Positions 10,831 through 22,427 of a stretch of 64,000 nt of DNA are shown one piece after another (the first letter of the stretch is position 1; each line of letters begins with the position of its first letter). This stretch comes from Euwallacea fornicatus (Eukaryota > Arthropoda > Insecta > Coleoptera > Curculionidae), in the NCBI RefSeq assembly GCF_040115645.1, contig NC_089547.1, positions 5,642,001-5,706,000 on the forward strand, read 5' to 3'. The position numbers and the translations under genes are program-made. Below the pieces are notes generated by a model that saw only the letters and a list, made by a program, of their open reading frames with translations, made no database searches and was not told the origin of the DNA.

Positions 10831-13240
10831 ATCTCTAATGCTGAAATTCCGATGGAGTAATTAGTTCCCCGCCTAAGAAGAGGTAGAGCGTCGGACCCGT
10901 TCAATCACAAGTACGGTAACCTCTTTACAATTTGTTTTCACAGTTTAATTTCTAAGAGCAGAAGCCGGTTCACTTATCAATTCTGATTATTTTTTAAACC
11001 CTACGTCCCGCCTGGTAGTAAAAAAATTTGCTCGTGAAAAATTCCTAAATTCAACGGTAGGTGCAATTTACGAACCGAAGTATCGGTCTCGGTAGAACGA
11101 AGACTGGCCGTTTCGAAACCTCCACAAAAACGCAAAGCGGCCCATTTTGGGATTGTCCTCAATTGACGGTTCGTCATGGAGCCAACATCCCTCCGATGTG
11201 CTGTGTCCAAAGAGGGGCGAGATTAACACAATTTCTCTCGTTTCGCGTGTCGCGAATTGCCTCCTGAAGAATAGCAGCATAATGAGTCGATTGAGTCTCG
11301 CCACGTGAGCTTTAGCCTTTGGAGCTAAGAGAACCGTCGAAAATCTGCTGCGATTGCTAATCATTCATCATTTCTCGAACTTTACACTAGCATAATAAGC
11401 AAACATTCTTCGCTGCCCATTTATATTCCGTAGAAGAGCAACTTCTTAGATGGGACAAAAACCCAAGGGAAAAAACGGTTATTGTCGGCACTCCGAATGA
11501 TCGGCCGTCTGCCCAAATAAGCAGTTGGCGCCAGATGTTAAATGCCAATGCGGCCTGCGGACAACAAAACCGCATCAACAAGCAGCAGCAGGAGCGGTTC
11601 TCTTTCTTGACGTGCTCGTACGGCCGTGAGAATTGCACTAGCTCGTTGCCGTTTATGGCAGCAGGAATTCACAGGTGTTCCACGATTTCATTTGAATTTT
11701 AAGGGCACCGCTTTTTTGCGTTGCGCTTTTTTTCCCACTACACTCGGTGGAATATTTGGAAATGAATTAATGTCTGTGTTTACTAGCTGCGGAACGGTGC
11801 AGTCGAGTAAGGGGCATTGACGAAAGCCCGAACGTTGCAGGGAGCGGGAACATGCGTTGACTTCGAACTTGCACATTCTTCGAATTAAATGACGTCGAGT
11901 TGTGGACAGAATGGCGAAGGATTTTTTTTTAAATCGTAACCCAATTATCGCTTAACGAGAAGCAATAGTCATCTGTTGCTCATCGTTTCGTTACCGAACG
12001 GAGCATCAGCCACCATCTGTGATAAAAGAAAGAAGTATTCTACGACCACGCAGGACAGATCATTTTCATCACGCTTTGCTTTAGTCGAAAATGAATCGGG
12101 CGGGAATTGTATCCTATAAATTTAACGCGGTTTGTCTACAATTGGCCAACTGTGAAAAACACGCGAGTAATGTTCTCGTCATTAGTAACATTCGGATTCT
12201 ACCAAATGGCCGTGAAAATGCGTTCTTTGAGTAGCGACTCTTTTTAATTAATCTTAAAGTTTTCAGACTCTTTTCCTTTCGCATGCCCTTGCCGTTGGAA
12301 CAATAAGTTCACTTTTCGTCAATAATGTAATATGAGGATAACGAAATTAAGATTTGTTCGTCATCGCGTCTCACATTTCCGTGGGCAGGAATAACTAATA
12401 GGTATTCGTTTGTGCATCGTCAACAATTTTTTAATTAATAAAGTAGTTCCAGGTGGTTTAGTTCATAAGTGCAAATAAATGAAGGACGACGGGGATAGAA
12501 AAGGACAAGAGAGATTCTCTTGAATTTAAGCTCGCTTGTGGGCACAAGTACATACACATTTGTAGAACCCATGTCGTTCACGTATAACCATTATCTTCAA
12601 ACTGCGTACAATTCAATAAACCTGAACTGGCTTTGGCTACTTTTGAGTAGGTATTTACATTATTTTTTTTTATATCAATCTCCACGTACAGAGTGGCCCA
12701 GGATTGGTTCGCGATTCTCTGTATTCTTAGGTTCAAACGAAAACGTGACAATCCAGCCAACGTTGCAACATTCAAAGGTTCAAGAAACCGCCTGCAGTTA
12801 GTTCCAAATTGCGAAATTAATAAACAAATTTAGATAAAATTATCTGAATTCATTTCGCAAAATTAATTTCTTCGGGAACGCCTCATTGATGACACTTGGG
12901 GATATCTTTATACACATCCGTGGTCACATTCAATGTAAATTTGCGTACCAGTTTTCTTGGGATCGTCTTTCAGTGTATGCATTCATGAAACGCAGGTTTC
13001 TATTAAATTATCATTGAAAAATGCTTCGCTCTGAAAGTGTCTGGAAGTAAAGTGTGTCGCTAATTGCTTATTATGGGAACTTATAAGGTAATTACGTGTT
13101 ATTAATTAATATCGTTAGGTTTTAATGCATTACAAAAACGAATTCATTTTGTTTGCAAATTTCCATTATCTAATGATTTAACTTCCGTTATGTTTCTCTA
13201 TTCGTTTTCAATTCACGTTTCATTTTAGTGCAGTTCCAAC
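10831..13240. other. Non-coding stretch, no recognised gene
   Basis: No domain, RNA gene or transposon end recognised between the last tRNA and the SMYD gene region. Only short unsupported frames occur. Confidence 0.5.
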
Positions 13241-13615
13241 ATGACCGACGCAGCAAAACTGCTGCATGGAATGCCCCAGGGAAAAACGACCACCCTGAAT
13301 AGTTTCGATTTATATATTTTTTTAACGAATGTGTCCGCCTTGGCGTCGAAGGGGACATCGTAAAGGGCGGCGGAAACGTTGTTAATCTCGGTTAACGTCA
13401 ATTTAGAGAAATTCCTTTTCTGGGACCGTGCAGCAGTGCTGCGTCCGAGCTACAGACTTCTGCAGAAGTACCCTCGTGTGCGACACGCACTTTTCCAGTT
13501 GCGACAAATGACAAAACGGATATTTACGGAAAACTATGGCAAAATTTCAACGACACGGCATGTGGAATACAAGCTGACACCAAACAAGATTTTATTTTTA
13601 GCTTCGCTAAATTAG
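13241..13615 (+). other. Frame of about 125 codons with one stop, upstream of SMYD
   Basis: An ATG at 13241 begins MTDAAKLLHGMPQGK, and the frame stays open to a TAA at 13613-13615 except for one internal TAA at 13362-13364. A single stop in about 125 codons is unusual for this base composition, so it may be a recently broken small gene, two exons joined across a very short intron, or chance. No family recognised. It ends 145 bp before the SMYD start codon on the same strand. Confidence 0.25.
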
Positions 13616-13760
13616 AATCGGGAAACACCAGTTACAAATAGGCCACCGCTCTTAAATGTGTGTGCCTCCTCATTTCCTATTTCAATTTATTTAAAAACTC
13701 CAGTCGAAAGTGAACAACAAAAGCAGTTTATTTTTAACCCGGATTAACAATTAATTATCA

Positions 13761-16388
13761 ATGCATTGTGCGGTCTGCGATAACCCAGCTTCACAAAAAT
13801 GCTCGAGCTGTCACGTTGTGTATTACTGTTCGCGTGAACACCAAAAAAGCGACTGGAAAAAACACAAAACAACGTGCAAATCCTACAAGGTATTCGTCCG
13901 AGACACGTCCGGCTTTAAAACAACAAAACGAAATCTTTCTAGATTTGCAAAGACGACGTCGTGGGCCGCTACCTTGTGGCGACCAAAGACATAAAACCTG
14001 GAGAAATCGTGATCCAGGAACCAGCCCTCATCCAAGGTCCCACTCAGGTCACTGTCCCAGTCTGTTTGGGATGCGGGAATTATATCCAAGAAAAGAAGTT
14101 CAAGCCCTGCCTGAAATGCGGCTGGCCCGTGTGCAGTTCCATTTGCGAGAAGTCGCCGCAACATATTCCAGAATGCCAGTACACCGTATCTAAAGGGTCA
14201 AAGGTCAGTTGCTCCCGAATATCCGAATTAGGTATTTCGGCATTGCACAATGTTCAGGTCACAATATCTACATTCGGATCAATCCATCCTTCGTACCAGT
14301 GCATCACAGTTCTGAGGTGTCTGTACCAAAAACAGTTCCTTCCGGACGTCTGGAAGAAACTGGATTTGCTGCAATCCCACTGCGAGGAGAGGAAAACTAC
14401 TTCCAAATACAACAAAGACCGGATAACGATAGCGCAGTTTGTTTTGAGTTTTTTCAGGCTCAAGCACATCTTCACTGAAGAGGACATTTTGAGGGTTTGC
14501 GGGATTTTAACGGTAGGTAATCCAACGACTGAAAGGAAATTTAAACGGTGTCGTTTAGGTAAATGGCCATGAGGTGCCTCTAACAAATCCTCCCCACGTG
14601 GCCCTATACGAAAATACGTCGATGTTGGAACACAGTTGCAGTGCTAATTGCAATAAAACGTTCACGAATCAGGGATCAGTTCTTATCAAGGCCGGGACCT
14701 ACATTAAGAAAGGTATAAACGTCCTTCCTTCGTAAACTTCTCGACGGATCAAACGAGACTTCAGATCAAAATGTCACTTTTAGGGGATCACCTGAGTATA
14801 TGTTACACAGACCCGCTCTGGGGCACCGTAAATAGGCGGCATCATCTGTACGAATCCAAGTTCTTCTGGTGTTCGTGTAAACGTTGCTCAGATCCTACAG
14901 AGTTCGGGACCTATTTCAGCGCAGTTAGGTGTCAAAACAGGTACGGCAAATTTCAGTTTTTAAAGGATCTATTCGACCGTGGCATAGATGATTTCCGAGC
15001 ATTTCGGAAGCTTCCGACGAAAGAGTTTTTGGTCGCGTGCATTTCTCAATTTCGAGAAATTTGGCCACATCAGAAAAAGTAGTTTCTGGACAATATGGTG
15101 AAGGCAAGATCACGTATGGATTTAAGCAACGCGTAAGACTTCATATGATCATTGTTTATTTCCGACAGAAATGATATTCCATTTGAACGATAATAAAAAA
15201 ATCTATGTGCATGTTGGAAACAAGAAGGAACGTGAATGGGATATCGTGCGGATCTTAGGAAAATTTGTCGACTTTTCGGTTATGCAACCAAATATACACA
15301 TTCCGGATTATTAGTTGTAACATCCAAAAAAAACCAATTTTTTTCCGAAATAACAACAACTTATTACCACAACATAGGAAAAACCCATCGAAATTTTAAT
15401 AGATCTTAAAAACAGGTGGTACGTGCGTTTCACTTATTTTAACGCAGCAACAACCGAAACTTAATTCAGCCGAGTTAGGAGGGATTTATGTCCCATCCAC
15501 TGAAGCTACGTCACACGTTATCTCTCCGAAACAGGACATTAAAATTGTCTATATCCTTTCAGTAACTGCACAGGATACGCTTTACCACCGTCTTTCCTGA
15601 ATCAATCCCCCAACGGCAAACTGCCCAACTGGACGTGCATCAAATGCGAATCCCCCATCTCCTCGCACCACGTCCAGGAAATCTTGGATCGTATAGGGCA
15701 GGACTTGCACGAAATGCCCAAAGGAAACAGCAAAGCTGCTAAAGAATTCATCCAAGCATATGAAAAGTATCTGCACAACAACCATTATTATCTAACGGAC
15801 GTGAAGTTTGCCCTTAGCCAGCTGATGGGGCACGAAAACGAACTGGGGCTCCCTGGACTTGCGGACGAAGCTTTAGAATTTAAAGCTCGTTTGTGCAAGA
15901 GTGTGTCTGCGCTGGTTAGACTCTTAGCTCCAGGTTAGTAGGTGACGTGGATGGGGGCGGGTATTTGGGCTTGAAAAGTTAAAGTCGAACCGTCAAACAA
16001 AGAAAATTTCAGATCGTGAATATCCAACGACGTTTTGTGATTAAAAAAAAAAGATGTGATCACTATTTCTGTGAAATTGCGATTGTCCTTCATCTCAGAG
16101 GTACCTGACAGTCTTGTTTTTGCAGGGGAAACACGTATTAGGGGGATCCTGATGTTCGAGCTTCACGCCACCGTCGCGGAAATGGGAAGAAGAAATCCCG
16201 ATCCGCATCAGCTTTCCATGGTCCTTCAGGAATCGAGAAAAATCCTACAGGAGGCGGTAGATTTGCTGAAAAACGAGCCCGACTGTCTGTCCGAGGGCAA
16301 AATCTACATTCAGGCCCAAAAGAACATGAAGGAGCTCGAGGCGGTCCTTGCGAATCTTCACAGAACGATCGGCGATTCGCCCCTTTAA
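13761..16388 (+). CDS. SET and MYND domain lysine methyltransferase, arthropod SmydA type
   Basis: Predicted S-adenosylmethionine-dependent lysine methyltransferase of the arthropod SMYD (SmydA-8/msta-like) group. Exons: 13761-13889, 13943-14203, 14258-14512, 14559-14712, 14784-14940, 15563-15933, 16126-16388. All introns are GT-AG, the phases match, and the sum is 1590 nt (529 aa). The MYND zinc finger is at residues 3-39 (C3, C6, C14, C17, C23, H27, H35, C39). SET begins near residue 50 with GRYLVATKDI. A second Cys-rich cluster (CLGCG...CLKCG...C...C) follows. The SET core has EHSCSANC (about 239-246), GDHLSICYTD (267-276) and post-SET CSCKRC (296-301). The rest is a helical C-terminal domain. 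The ATG is chosen because MYND starts at residue 3, as in relatives. Five introns are 46-71 bp, or 192 bp for the last; one is 622 bp. The SET motif is EHSC where many relatives have NHSC. The target protein is unknown. Confidence 0.93.
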
Positions 16389-16434
16389 AGACTGATCATT
16401 TTTATTAACCAAAAAATTGTTTAACAAGAGTGAC

Positions 16435-16440
16435 AATAAA
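16435..16440 (+). terminator. Poly(A) signal of the SMYD gene
   Basis: AATAAA 47 bp after the TAA stop. The next gene's start codon lies only about 680 bp downstream on the same strand. Confidence 0.6.
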
Positions 16441-17123
16441 ATTAAATGTAGAACGCTCATTGGAGTTTTCCTATTGAAAGTGACCACACAAACACTCACG
16501 CACATAATGTAAACGTTCAGCTTAATTAGCGATTTAAATCTGATAAGTGACCGTTCATGATCGGGGCTTTGGTCGTTATGTAGAACGGTGGACTTGACGC
16601 CATGGAACATGTTGGTTAAGTGCCTCGAGAAAGGTAGTGTTGTAAAAGGTGTGTCTTGAATGGTTCAGAGCTACACGTGTGCGTAATAAATAAATACAAA
16701 ATTATGCTACGTAAGTAAGACCTAGAGAGAAATTCAAGATTCGAGTCAAATTTATCAGTTAGCTGTTGTTAATGATAAAAAATTGAAACAGTCTAACCTC
16801 AACTAACCTTTTAGGCACAAGAGGAAGGTTAGAAGTGATTTTCGTTAAGATCGTTCTGCTTGTATCTACTACGTCTTATTCGTAATTAAATTGATAAAAT
16901 TTCAACCGTAAAATATCTTCACGTAGAAAAATACGTCCAATTTGCAAATCTACCTAATCGATAGTCAAGCCATAAACGCAATTTTGATAAGATAAAAACA
17001 TTATTAATCTCTAACGTTTTGCAGAACTGACTGGGATATTAATCTTTTTTAGACCAATTTTATCACCTCGTGTGCTTACACATTTTTCTCAGTGTAACAT
17101 TCGCAACTCCAGCCGCAACCGAC

Positions 17124-17232
17124 ATGAGCCAACGATTTAAAGTGTTCATCTCAAACCCTACAACTCCCAAAGTTGCGGTGGATCTTCTAAAATCCAAGTA
17201 AGAACGAGAAGTCAAACGCCTACAAATTCTTA

Positions 17233-17266
<34 letters not shown>

Positions 17267-18437
17267 TCTACTGTTTCTCAGATGCGAAGTAATCACAACG
17301 ACTAGCTACGACCGAACGGCGGTCCTAAAAGACGTAGCAGGGGCTGATGCCCTGCTGTGGGCCACCCACGAGAAACTGGACAAGGAGCTGCTGGATGCTG
17401 CAGGCAAATCAATTGAAATATTTTGTTACACCCAGACGATGGTATTTTCGTAGGTCCTCAGCTGAAAGTTATAGGAACCATGTCAGCTGGAATCAACAAC
17501 ATAGATTTGAACGAACTGAAACTGAGAGGAATTAAACTGGGCAACACCCCAGTGGTGTTAAATAACGCGGTGGCGGACATCGCCATGGGCCTAGCACTGG
17601 GAGCTTCGCGAAGGTTCACGGAAGGCCGCAAACACATCGAAGAGTTTGTTTCTTTCTTTCGGATACGACAAAATCTGGTTTGACTCTAGTGAAACGTTGC
17701 AGATCCACGTGGCCCTCTCACTTCAACGCTCAATGGATGCTCGGCAGGGACATCGCCGGCTCTACGGTGGGTATAGTGGGTTTCGGAGGTATCGGGCAAA
17801 CCATCGCCAAGAGACTGAAGGGATTCGACGTAGCCAAAGTGATTTATACGGGACATAAGGAGAAGCCCGAAGGTCGTAGGAACACAAGTTCGTTTTCAAC
17901 TCGAATGACGTTTATTCCTTAGGTCGAAAATTAGGGGCCACTTTCGTGGATCTCAATACCCTAACGCAAGACAGCGACTTCATATTTCTTTCAGCTCCCC
18001 TGACCAACGAAACTTTCCACATGTGCAATGCGGATTTCTTTAAAAAGATGAAAAAAACTGGGGTATTGGTCAATGTCGCCAGAGGACCGTTGGTAAGGCA
18101 ACTATTTAGAACAGTTCGTGCACACACTTATGGGTTTATTAGGTGGACCAAGACGCCCTCGTGACGGCCCTAAAAACCGGGGAAATATTCGCCGCAGGTT
18201 TGGATGTGATGACCCCCGAACCTTTGAATCCGGACAATGAGTTGCTAAAGTTGTCCAACGTTCGTACGTGTTTTGAATCTGTTTGAAATTGCGAATTTTC
18301 GATTGGAAATTTTAGTCGTGACACCTCATATTGGAAGCGCCACGGAGAACACCAGGAACGCCATGGCGGAGTTGACAGCCCAGAATATTTTACGAGGATT
18401 GGGAGGGGAGGAGATGCTCACTCCGGTTGACTTGTAA
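17124..18437 (+). CDS. GRHPR: Glyoxylate / hydroxypyruvate reductase (D-2-hydroxyacid dehydrogenase)
   Basis: Predicted NAD(P)H-dependent enzyme reducing glyoxylate to glycolate and hydroxypyruvate to D-glycerate, normally cytosolic. Exons: 17124-17197, 17282-17403, 17454-17643, 17703-17872, 17923-18092, 18143-18263, 18316-18437. The sum is 969 nt (322 aa), close to the usual length of about 328. The Rossmann nucleotide-binding motif is GIVGFGGIG. The catalytic triad is visible: Arg in VNVARG, Glu in MTPEPL and His in TPHIGSAT. The N-terminal substrate region includes GTMSAGINNIDL. Intron 2 (17404-17453) must start with GC rather than GT to keep the frame. The exon 3/4 junction (17643/17703) is the least certain and could shift by a few residues. 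Intron 1 carries an A28 tract (17236-17263). Same strand as the SMYD gene. Confidence 0.93.
17236..17263. repeat. A28 homopolymer in GRHPR intron 1
   Basis: 28 consecutive A residues inside an 84-bp intron, 18 bp before the acceptor AG. Confidence 0.95.
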
Positions 18438-18683
18438 CTCGCTCAGGAGTGTTAGTTTCGAATGGAATGCATTTTGATACAAAATAATATAAATATTATC
18501 TCTAAAATCTACATTTTAATACTTCTATTCCAGTCGTCAACTTTGTTGTTCCTAACATATTTCGTTAAAACTTAAAGACTTACGAATAGTAAAGCTTTTA
18601 GCAAAGCTAACAATGGTTTTACATGTGCCGCGGCTGTGATACATTTCATGTATCAACGCTCTAAAAATAGACCTAAGAGAATC

Positions 18684-18689
18684 AATAAA
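18684..18689 (+). terminator. Possible poly(A) signal of GRHPR
   Basis: AATAAA 246 bp after the stop codon. No closer canonical hexamer was seen on the forward strand. Confidence 0.35.
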
Positions 18690-18888
18690 TTAGTCCTTAA
18701 AATTAATTAGTAAAAATAAATATGTACTTACTTTAGATATCATTAAAAAGTACGGTTAAAACTTTTCAAAAATATAAGACTAATTTCGACTTAGAATTCC
18801 TTATAATTATGCTAAAATTTAAGGGTTTGGTGAAAATTTTCTATGTAACTTAGGCAGAAAAAGTATGGTCAGCCCCAATAAAATCTCC

Positions 18889-19921
18889 TTAAACACGTTC
18901 GTCGCCGCATCATCCGTATCTGGGCGAAGGGGACGCTTTCTGCGGGAGCCCCCGTCACCTACATATGGGTGACGCCCTTGTTCGAGTTAACTAAAATTTG
19001 CAGTTGCGCTTTTAAAAAGAATTTAATTAAATAAGCGCCAGAACGGTAAGCATAAGGTGTGTAACATAAAAAACGTGATAAATATGCACATTACACTATA
19101 TTTTTATCAATTTATATTCATAATAAATCATTACATTACATAATGCTATGACACACGGCATTCATTAAAACATTCTAAACACATTTGAGCCGATTTCGGA
19201 CAATCAGAGAAGCAGGTTGTAGTTTTTTTTATGTTCCTCCTCGCTTCTTGGCGTTCAACGGTGTATCTTTTCTTTTGATAGCACGGGGCGCACGTCCTTG
19301 TCCGATTCTTAAAAATCTTCAATTACTAAGACTTTCCTCGTTTTGTTTCTGTCATTGTCGGACATAGTATTCTCCGAAGACGACCATTCTGCAGCAAGAA
19401 GTTCAGGAAATTTTCGTATCCCTATTTTTTTATTTAGGGCAAATCCTCGAACGCGTCCTCAAGGTCTTCACTTACATATGATTCCCCGATGTCCGAGCCC
19501 GGAGACTCGATGAAAATCTCATTTATAACTTTTCTTCTAAAACTCACTACTTCGTCATCACTACTCCTCTCCTCACTTTCAATTATACTTTCGCTGTCCT
19601 TTGAACATTTTGAGGATAAAAAAATCACTGATGTGCGCATCGGAACGAGTATGCTCCTTGACTAAGTGAAAAATCTGGGCTAACCGCAATGAGATCCCAC
19701 GCAATCCTCTAACTTCTCGTTTTCCTCATTTTGCAAATACACATTTTACTATTTATTATTAATATTATAATGGATCGAAATCTCTGTGATGTTAAAACAC
19801 CAAAAATGCACGTGTCGATTCGCATTGCGTCGTTGCTATTCCTGCTTATCTCTTTGTTTATTTTCTGAATTTGGTCCCGCGAGAACCTCGACCGAATCGC
19901 GCTGGGCGACGAACGTGTTAA
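18889..19921 (-). mobile_element. piggyBac-like element, internally deleted
   Basis: Bounded by TTAA at 18889-18892 and 19918-19921, the target site used by piggyBac elements. Just inside are inverted ends: left ACACGTTCGTCGCC, right (reverse complement) CACGTTCGTCGCC, with a one-base difference at the tip. A subterminal palindrome GTCACC...GGTGAC lies near 18954-18975. On the reverse strand the element holds an acidic N-terminal piece and a Cys-rich C-terminal piece of a transposase, with too little room between them (about 130 bp) for a catalytic DDE domain. The total of about 1.03 kb is well short of the usual 2-3 kb, so this looks like a non-autonomous deletion derivative. Confidence 0.72.
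19141..19640 (-). pseudogene. Remnant piggyBac transposase: acidic N-terminus and Cys-rich tail only
   Basis: Reading right to left: 19640-19434 is an acidic, serine-rich stretch (SSDDEVVSF, SEDLEDAFEDLP) typical of piggyBac N-termini. Then in another frame (about 19301 to 19141) comes a Cys-rich tail with CAPCYQKKR, KKTTTCFSDC and MCLECFNEC, matching the C-terminal zinc-finger-like domain of piggyBac transposases. The two are out of frame and the central DDE region is missing, so no active transposase is possible. Family assignment rests on the Cys pattern together with the TTAA-flanked ends. Confidence 0.6.
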
Positions 19922-21005
19922 AGAACCACCGCTTTGACTTCATTATTTCGTTTTAAAGAAAAACGAAATCTTTTAAAATCTCAAACGTCAGTTCACTCTA
20001 GACTGATTTTTGATTTCCTCCAACTAATATTTTTCACCTTTACAATTTCAAATTGCGTGAAAATTACAGACCATTAATATTTCCCTGTAAAAGTGAATAG
20101 AAAGTTCTTATTAACCTACCTTAGCACCAATCAGTTTTTTTCTCTTCGCAATACCTTAAATACTCTTAGAATTGAAACTAATTTGTACAGATTATGCTCT
20201 AATACTATTAATTTTGTTACAGATTTTAATACGAAGGGTATAGAATATGATTTTATTATTTGGAAAGATCCTTATAAAAACGATATTTTCAAATAACCAT
20301 TTGATTTGTTTCAATTCAAATGAAATTGCGAGCCTAAAAGTAGAAAGGCCGATTAGGGTCGTGTCTGTCAGTTAGTTACGTCACGTCACATCTTGGCCCC
20401 GTACAACGTTCTAAATAATGCATGAATCATGGTCGAAGTGACGTCACGATAATATCTTACGTCTCACATACATATACGTGGATCTCACCCCGTAATGCAT
20501 TTTTGGTGTGAGAGTTACATCCCAGGGGACATGGTGGCCTTCCGTTCAAAACGTGGAGGCAGTTTTAGTAGAATTTCGACAATATTTTGCTACATTCAGT
20601 TCTAGATTGTTGCCATCATACAAAAGAACTGATGCACAACAACGTGAGGAATGTGTAGGAATGCCAAAATTTCCAAGGACATAACTGACTATAAATCCTT
20701 GAAATGCGTGCCCTTGAAATCCAAAATACTAACATAAAAGAGGTAAAATCAGAATATTTATAGTTGAAATAAGGATCCATTCAAACAATGAAATTGCAAC
20801 AAATACCCTGTTCCTAATGCAGATCGCATACTTCAGTCTCTAATCCAATGAGAGAAAAATTGAAAACAAGATAGGAAAAACCTATTTTAAAACATCCCTT
20901 CATATCACAAAACAACAGTTACTCTCCAATACCACAATTGAAGCGTTCACTTTCACATGCGATGCCCCTTCATAATTGTAACCTTCATTATAACCTAAAC
21001 TTACT
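19922..21005. other. Non-coding stretch between piggyBac relic and Polycomb 3' end
   Basis: AT-rich, no supported frame. It probably contains the 3' UTR of Polycomb at its right end, on the reverse strand. TGACGTCA-type palindromes occur near 20437. Confidence 0.5.
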
Positions 21006-22427
21006 TTAAATCACATCTTTTGACCGTTCCTGTCCATCCTCCCACTCCTTGAAAAACCCTTTGCCAGTCTTGCATTCCCTGATGGTCACAGTTTTCAAGT
21101 TCACGGTGACATCGGTGATGAATACTTGGTCGGCAACAGGATTCCTCGAGAGCCAGAAATCAGAACTGGGACTCATTAGTTCAGAAAAGTCTTGCGAGTC
21201 GTTATTGTTGTTGATGGATTTGAGGGAAAGAGTGAGTTTTTGATCCTTTTCCTCAAGTTTAATCTGATAGTTCAAGAATAAAAATCAATGTTAGTATTTG
21301 TAGAAAATAATAAGAAAGTATCAACAGTTAAAACCTACTTTTTGCAGACCTCGTGACAACAAAAAGTAGAAACTTTAAAACTTTTTTGTACATAAAAATG
21401 ACCTTAAAAGAAGAGAATTCTCCACCTTACCTCAGCTTTCTCACCTCTCTTCTCAGTCTCTGAAGGCAAAGCAGCCCTGGGATAAGCAGCATCACTTCCA
21501 AAGTATTTCTTATCTGATGAATGTCTCTTATCTTCATGTTTAATTTTTGCTGGTGGAGGACTAGAAGTTGTGGGGCTTGTTGTTATAGTAACTCCAATCT
21601 TCCCACTCTCGGTAGACAAAACTTCAGCTTTCCTCTTTGTGCCTGCTTCCATTCTAGATAGCAGTGGCCTTCTGTCGTCGCTGCTTGAGCTGTTTGAATT
21701 ATCGTTTTCTGTGGCAGCAACAACGGAGTTGGAAATATGCTTGGAGACTTCCAGCTCTGGGCCTGTATGTTTGTCAAGTATGGTTGGGTGTGAAGTGATT
21801 GATTGTGTGTGCATTGGAGTACCTGTTCTTGTTTCTTCATCTTCAGTCCTGTCAGGTATTAAATTTCTTTCTTCAGAATTTATGGGGCTACTACAAATAT
21901 CTGCATTTTTATTTTTCTCAGGTTTGTTTGTATTGTTTTGTGGGGGACTTTCATCTTGGCTTTCGTCTTCGCTTCGTCCTAAATTAGTTATAGTTAAGGA
22001 GTCAATATTTTTGATTTTGGCAACGATTTTAAAGTGTTGCATGTGATCTCGAATCATTTTAAACTGTATTAACAAGAAGACAGCAGTTGTAATAGCATAC
22101 CTTCGTCCTCTGTCTCCACTTCCTTCTGTGTCTCCTTTCGTTCTTTCTTTTTCAATCCCCTTTTCCCAATGTTATCATTCCTCTGTGAGTGCTCGAATTG
22201 TTCGATAAGCCTCCCATCCAGAATATTCTCCTCCGGCTCCCAAGTGTTATGTTTCTGACTCCAACCTTTCCATTTAACATAGTATTCAATTATACCCTAA
22301 AACATTTCACGTTAGGGCTCTTTGTTTAATGAGGATTCCGTTGTCAATATTAAGATACCTTTCGATTTCGTTTCTTCATAATCCTCTCTGCCGCATAAAC
22401 TTGGTCTCCAAGATCGACTTGTTCCAT
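21006..22427 (-). CDS. Pc: Polycomb chromodomain protein (CBX-type PRC1 subunit)
   Basis: Chromatin reader of the PRC1 complex that binds H3K27me3 and maintains silencing of developmental genes. Exons on the reverse strand: 22427-22359, 22296-22101, 21978-21431, 21263-21006; the sum is 1071 nt (356 aa) with matching phases. The chromodomain starts near residue 10 with VYAAERIMKKR and contains YYVKWKGWSQKHNTWEPE. The methyl-lysine cage aromatics are Y11, W32 and W35, with the same spacing as fly Y26, W47 and W50. The middle is Ser/Asp/Glu-rich and includes KIGVTIT and a basic KRKAE patch. The C-terminal Pc box (about residues 313-344, with DVTVNLKTVTIREC and GKGFF) is the repression module that contacts RING1. 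Exon 3 is taken to start at 21978, where the branch point and acceptor are strong and the phase fits. Start ATG is at 22427. Neighbours are unrelated in function. Confidence 0.95.

Noticed and set aside
14941..15082. Extension of SMYD exon 5 into the following frame
   Set aside because: The family sequence resumes at 15563 with matching phase after a good acceptor; the extension has no family resemblance.
21570..22046. 158-codon forward frame over Polycomb exon 3
   Set aside because: It is the antisense of the Ser/Thr-rich Polycomb exon, whose reverse-strand reading has correct splice sites, domains and family length.
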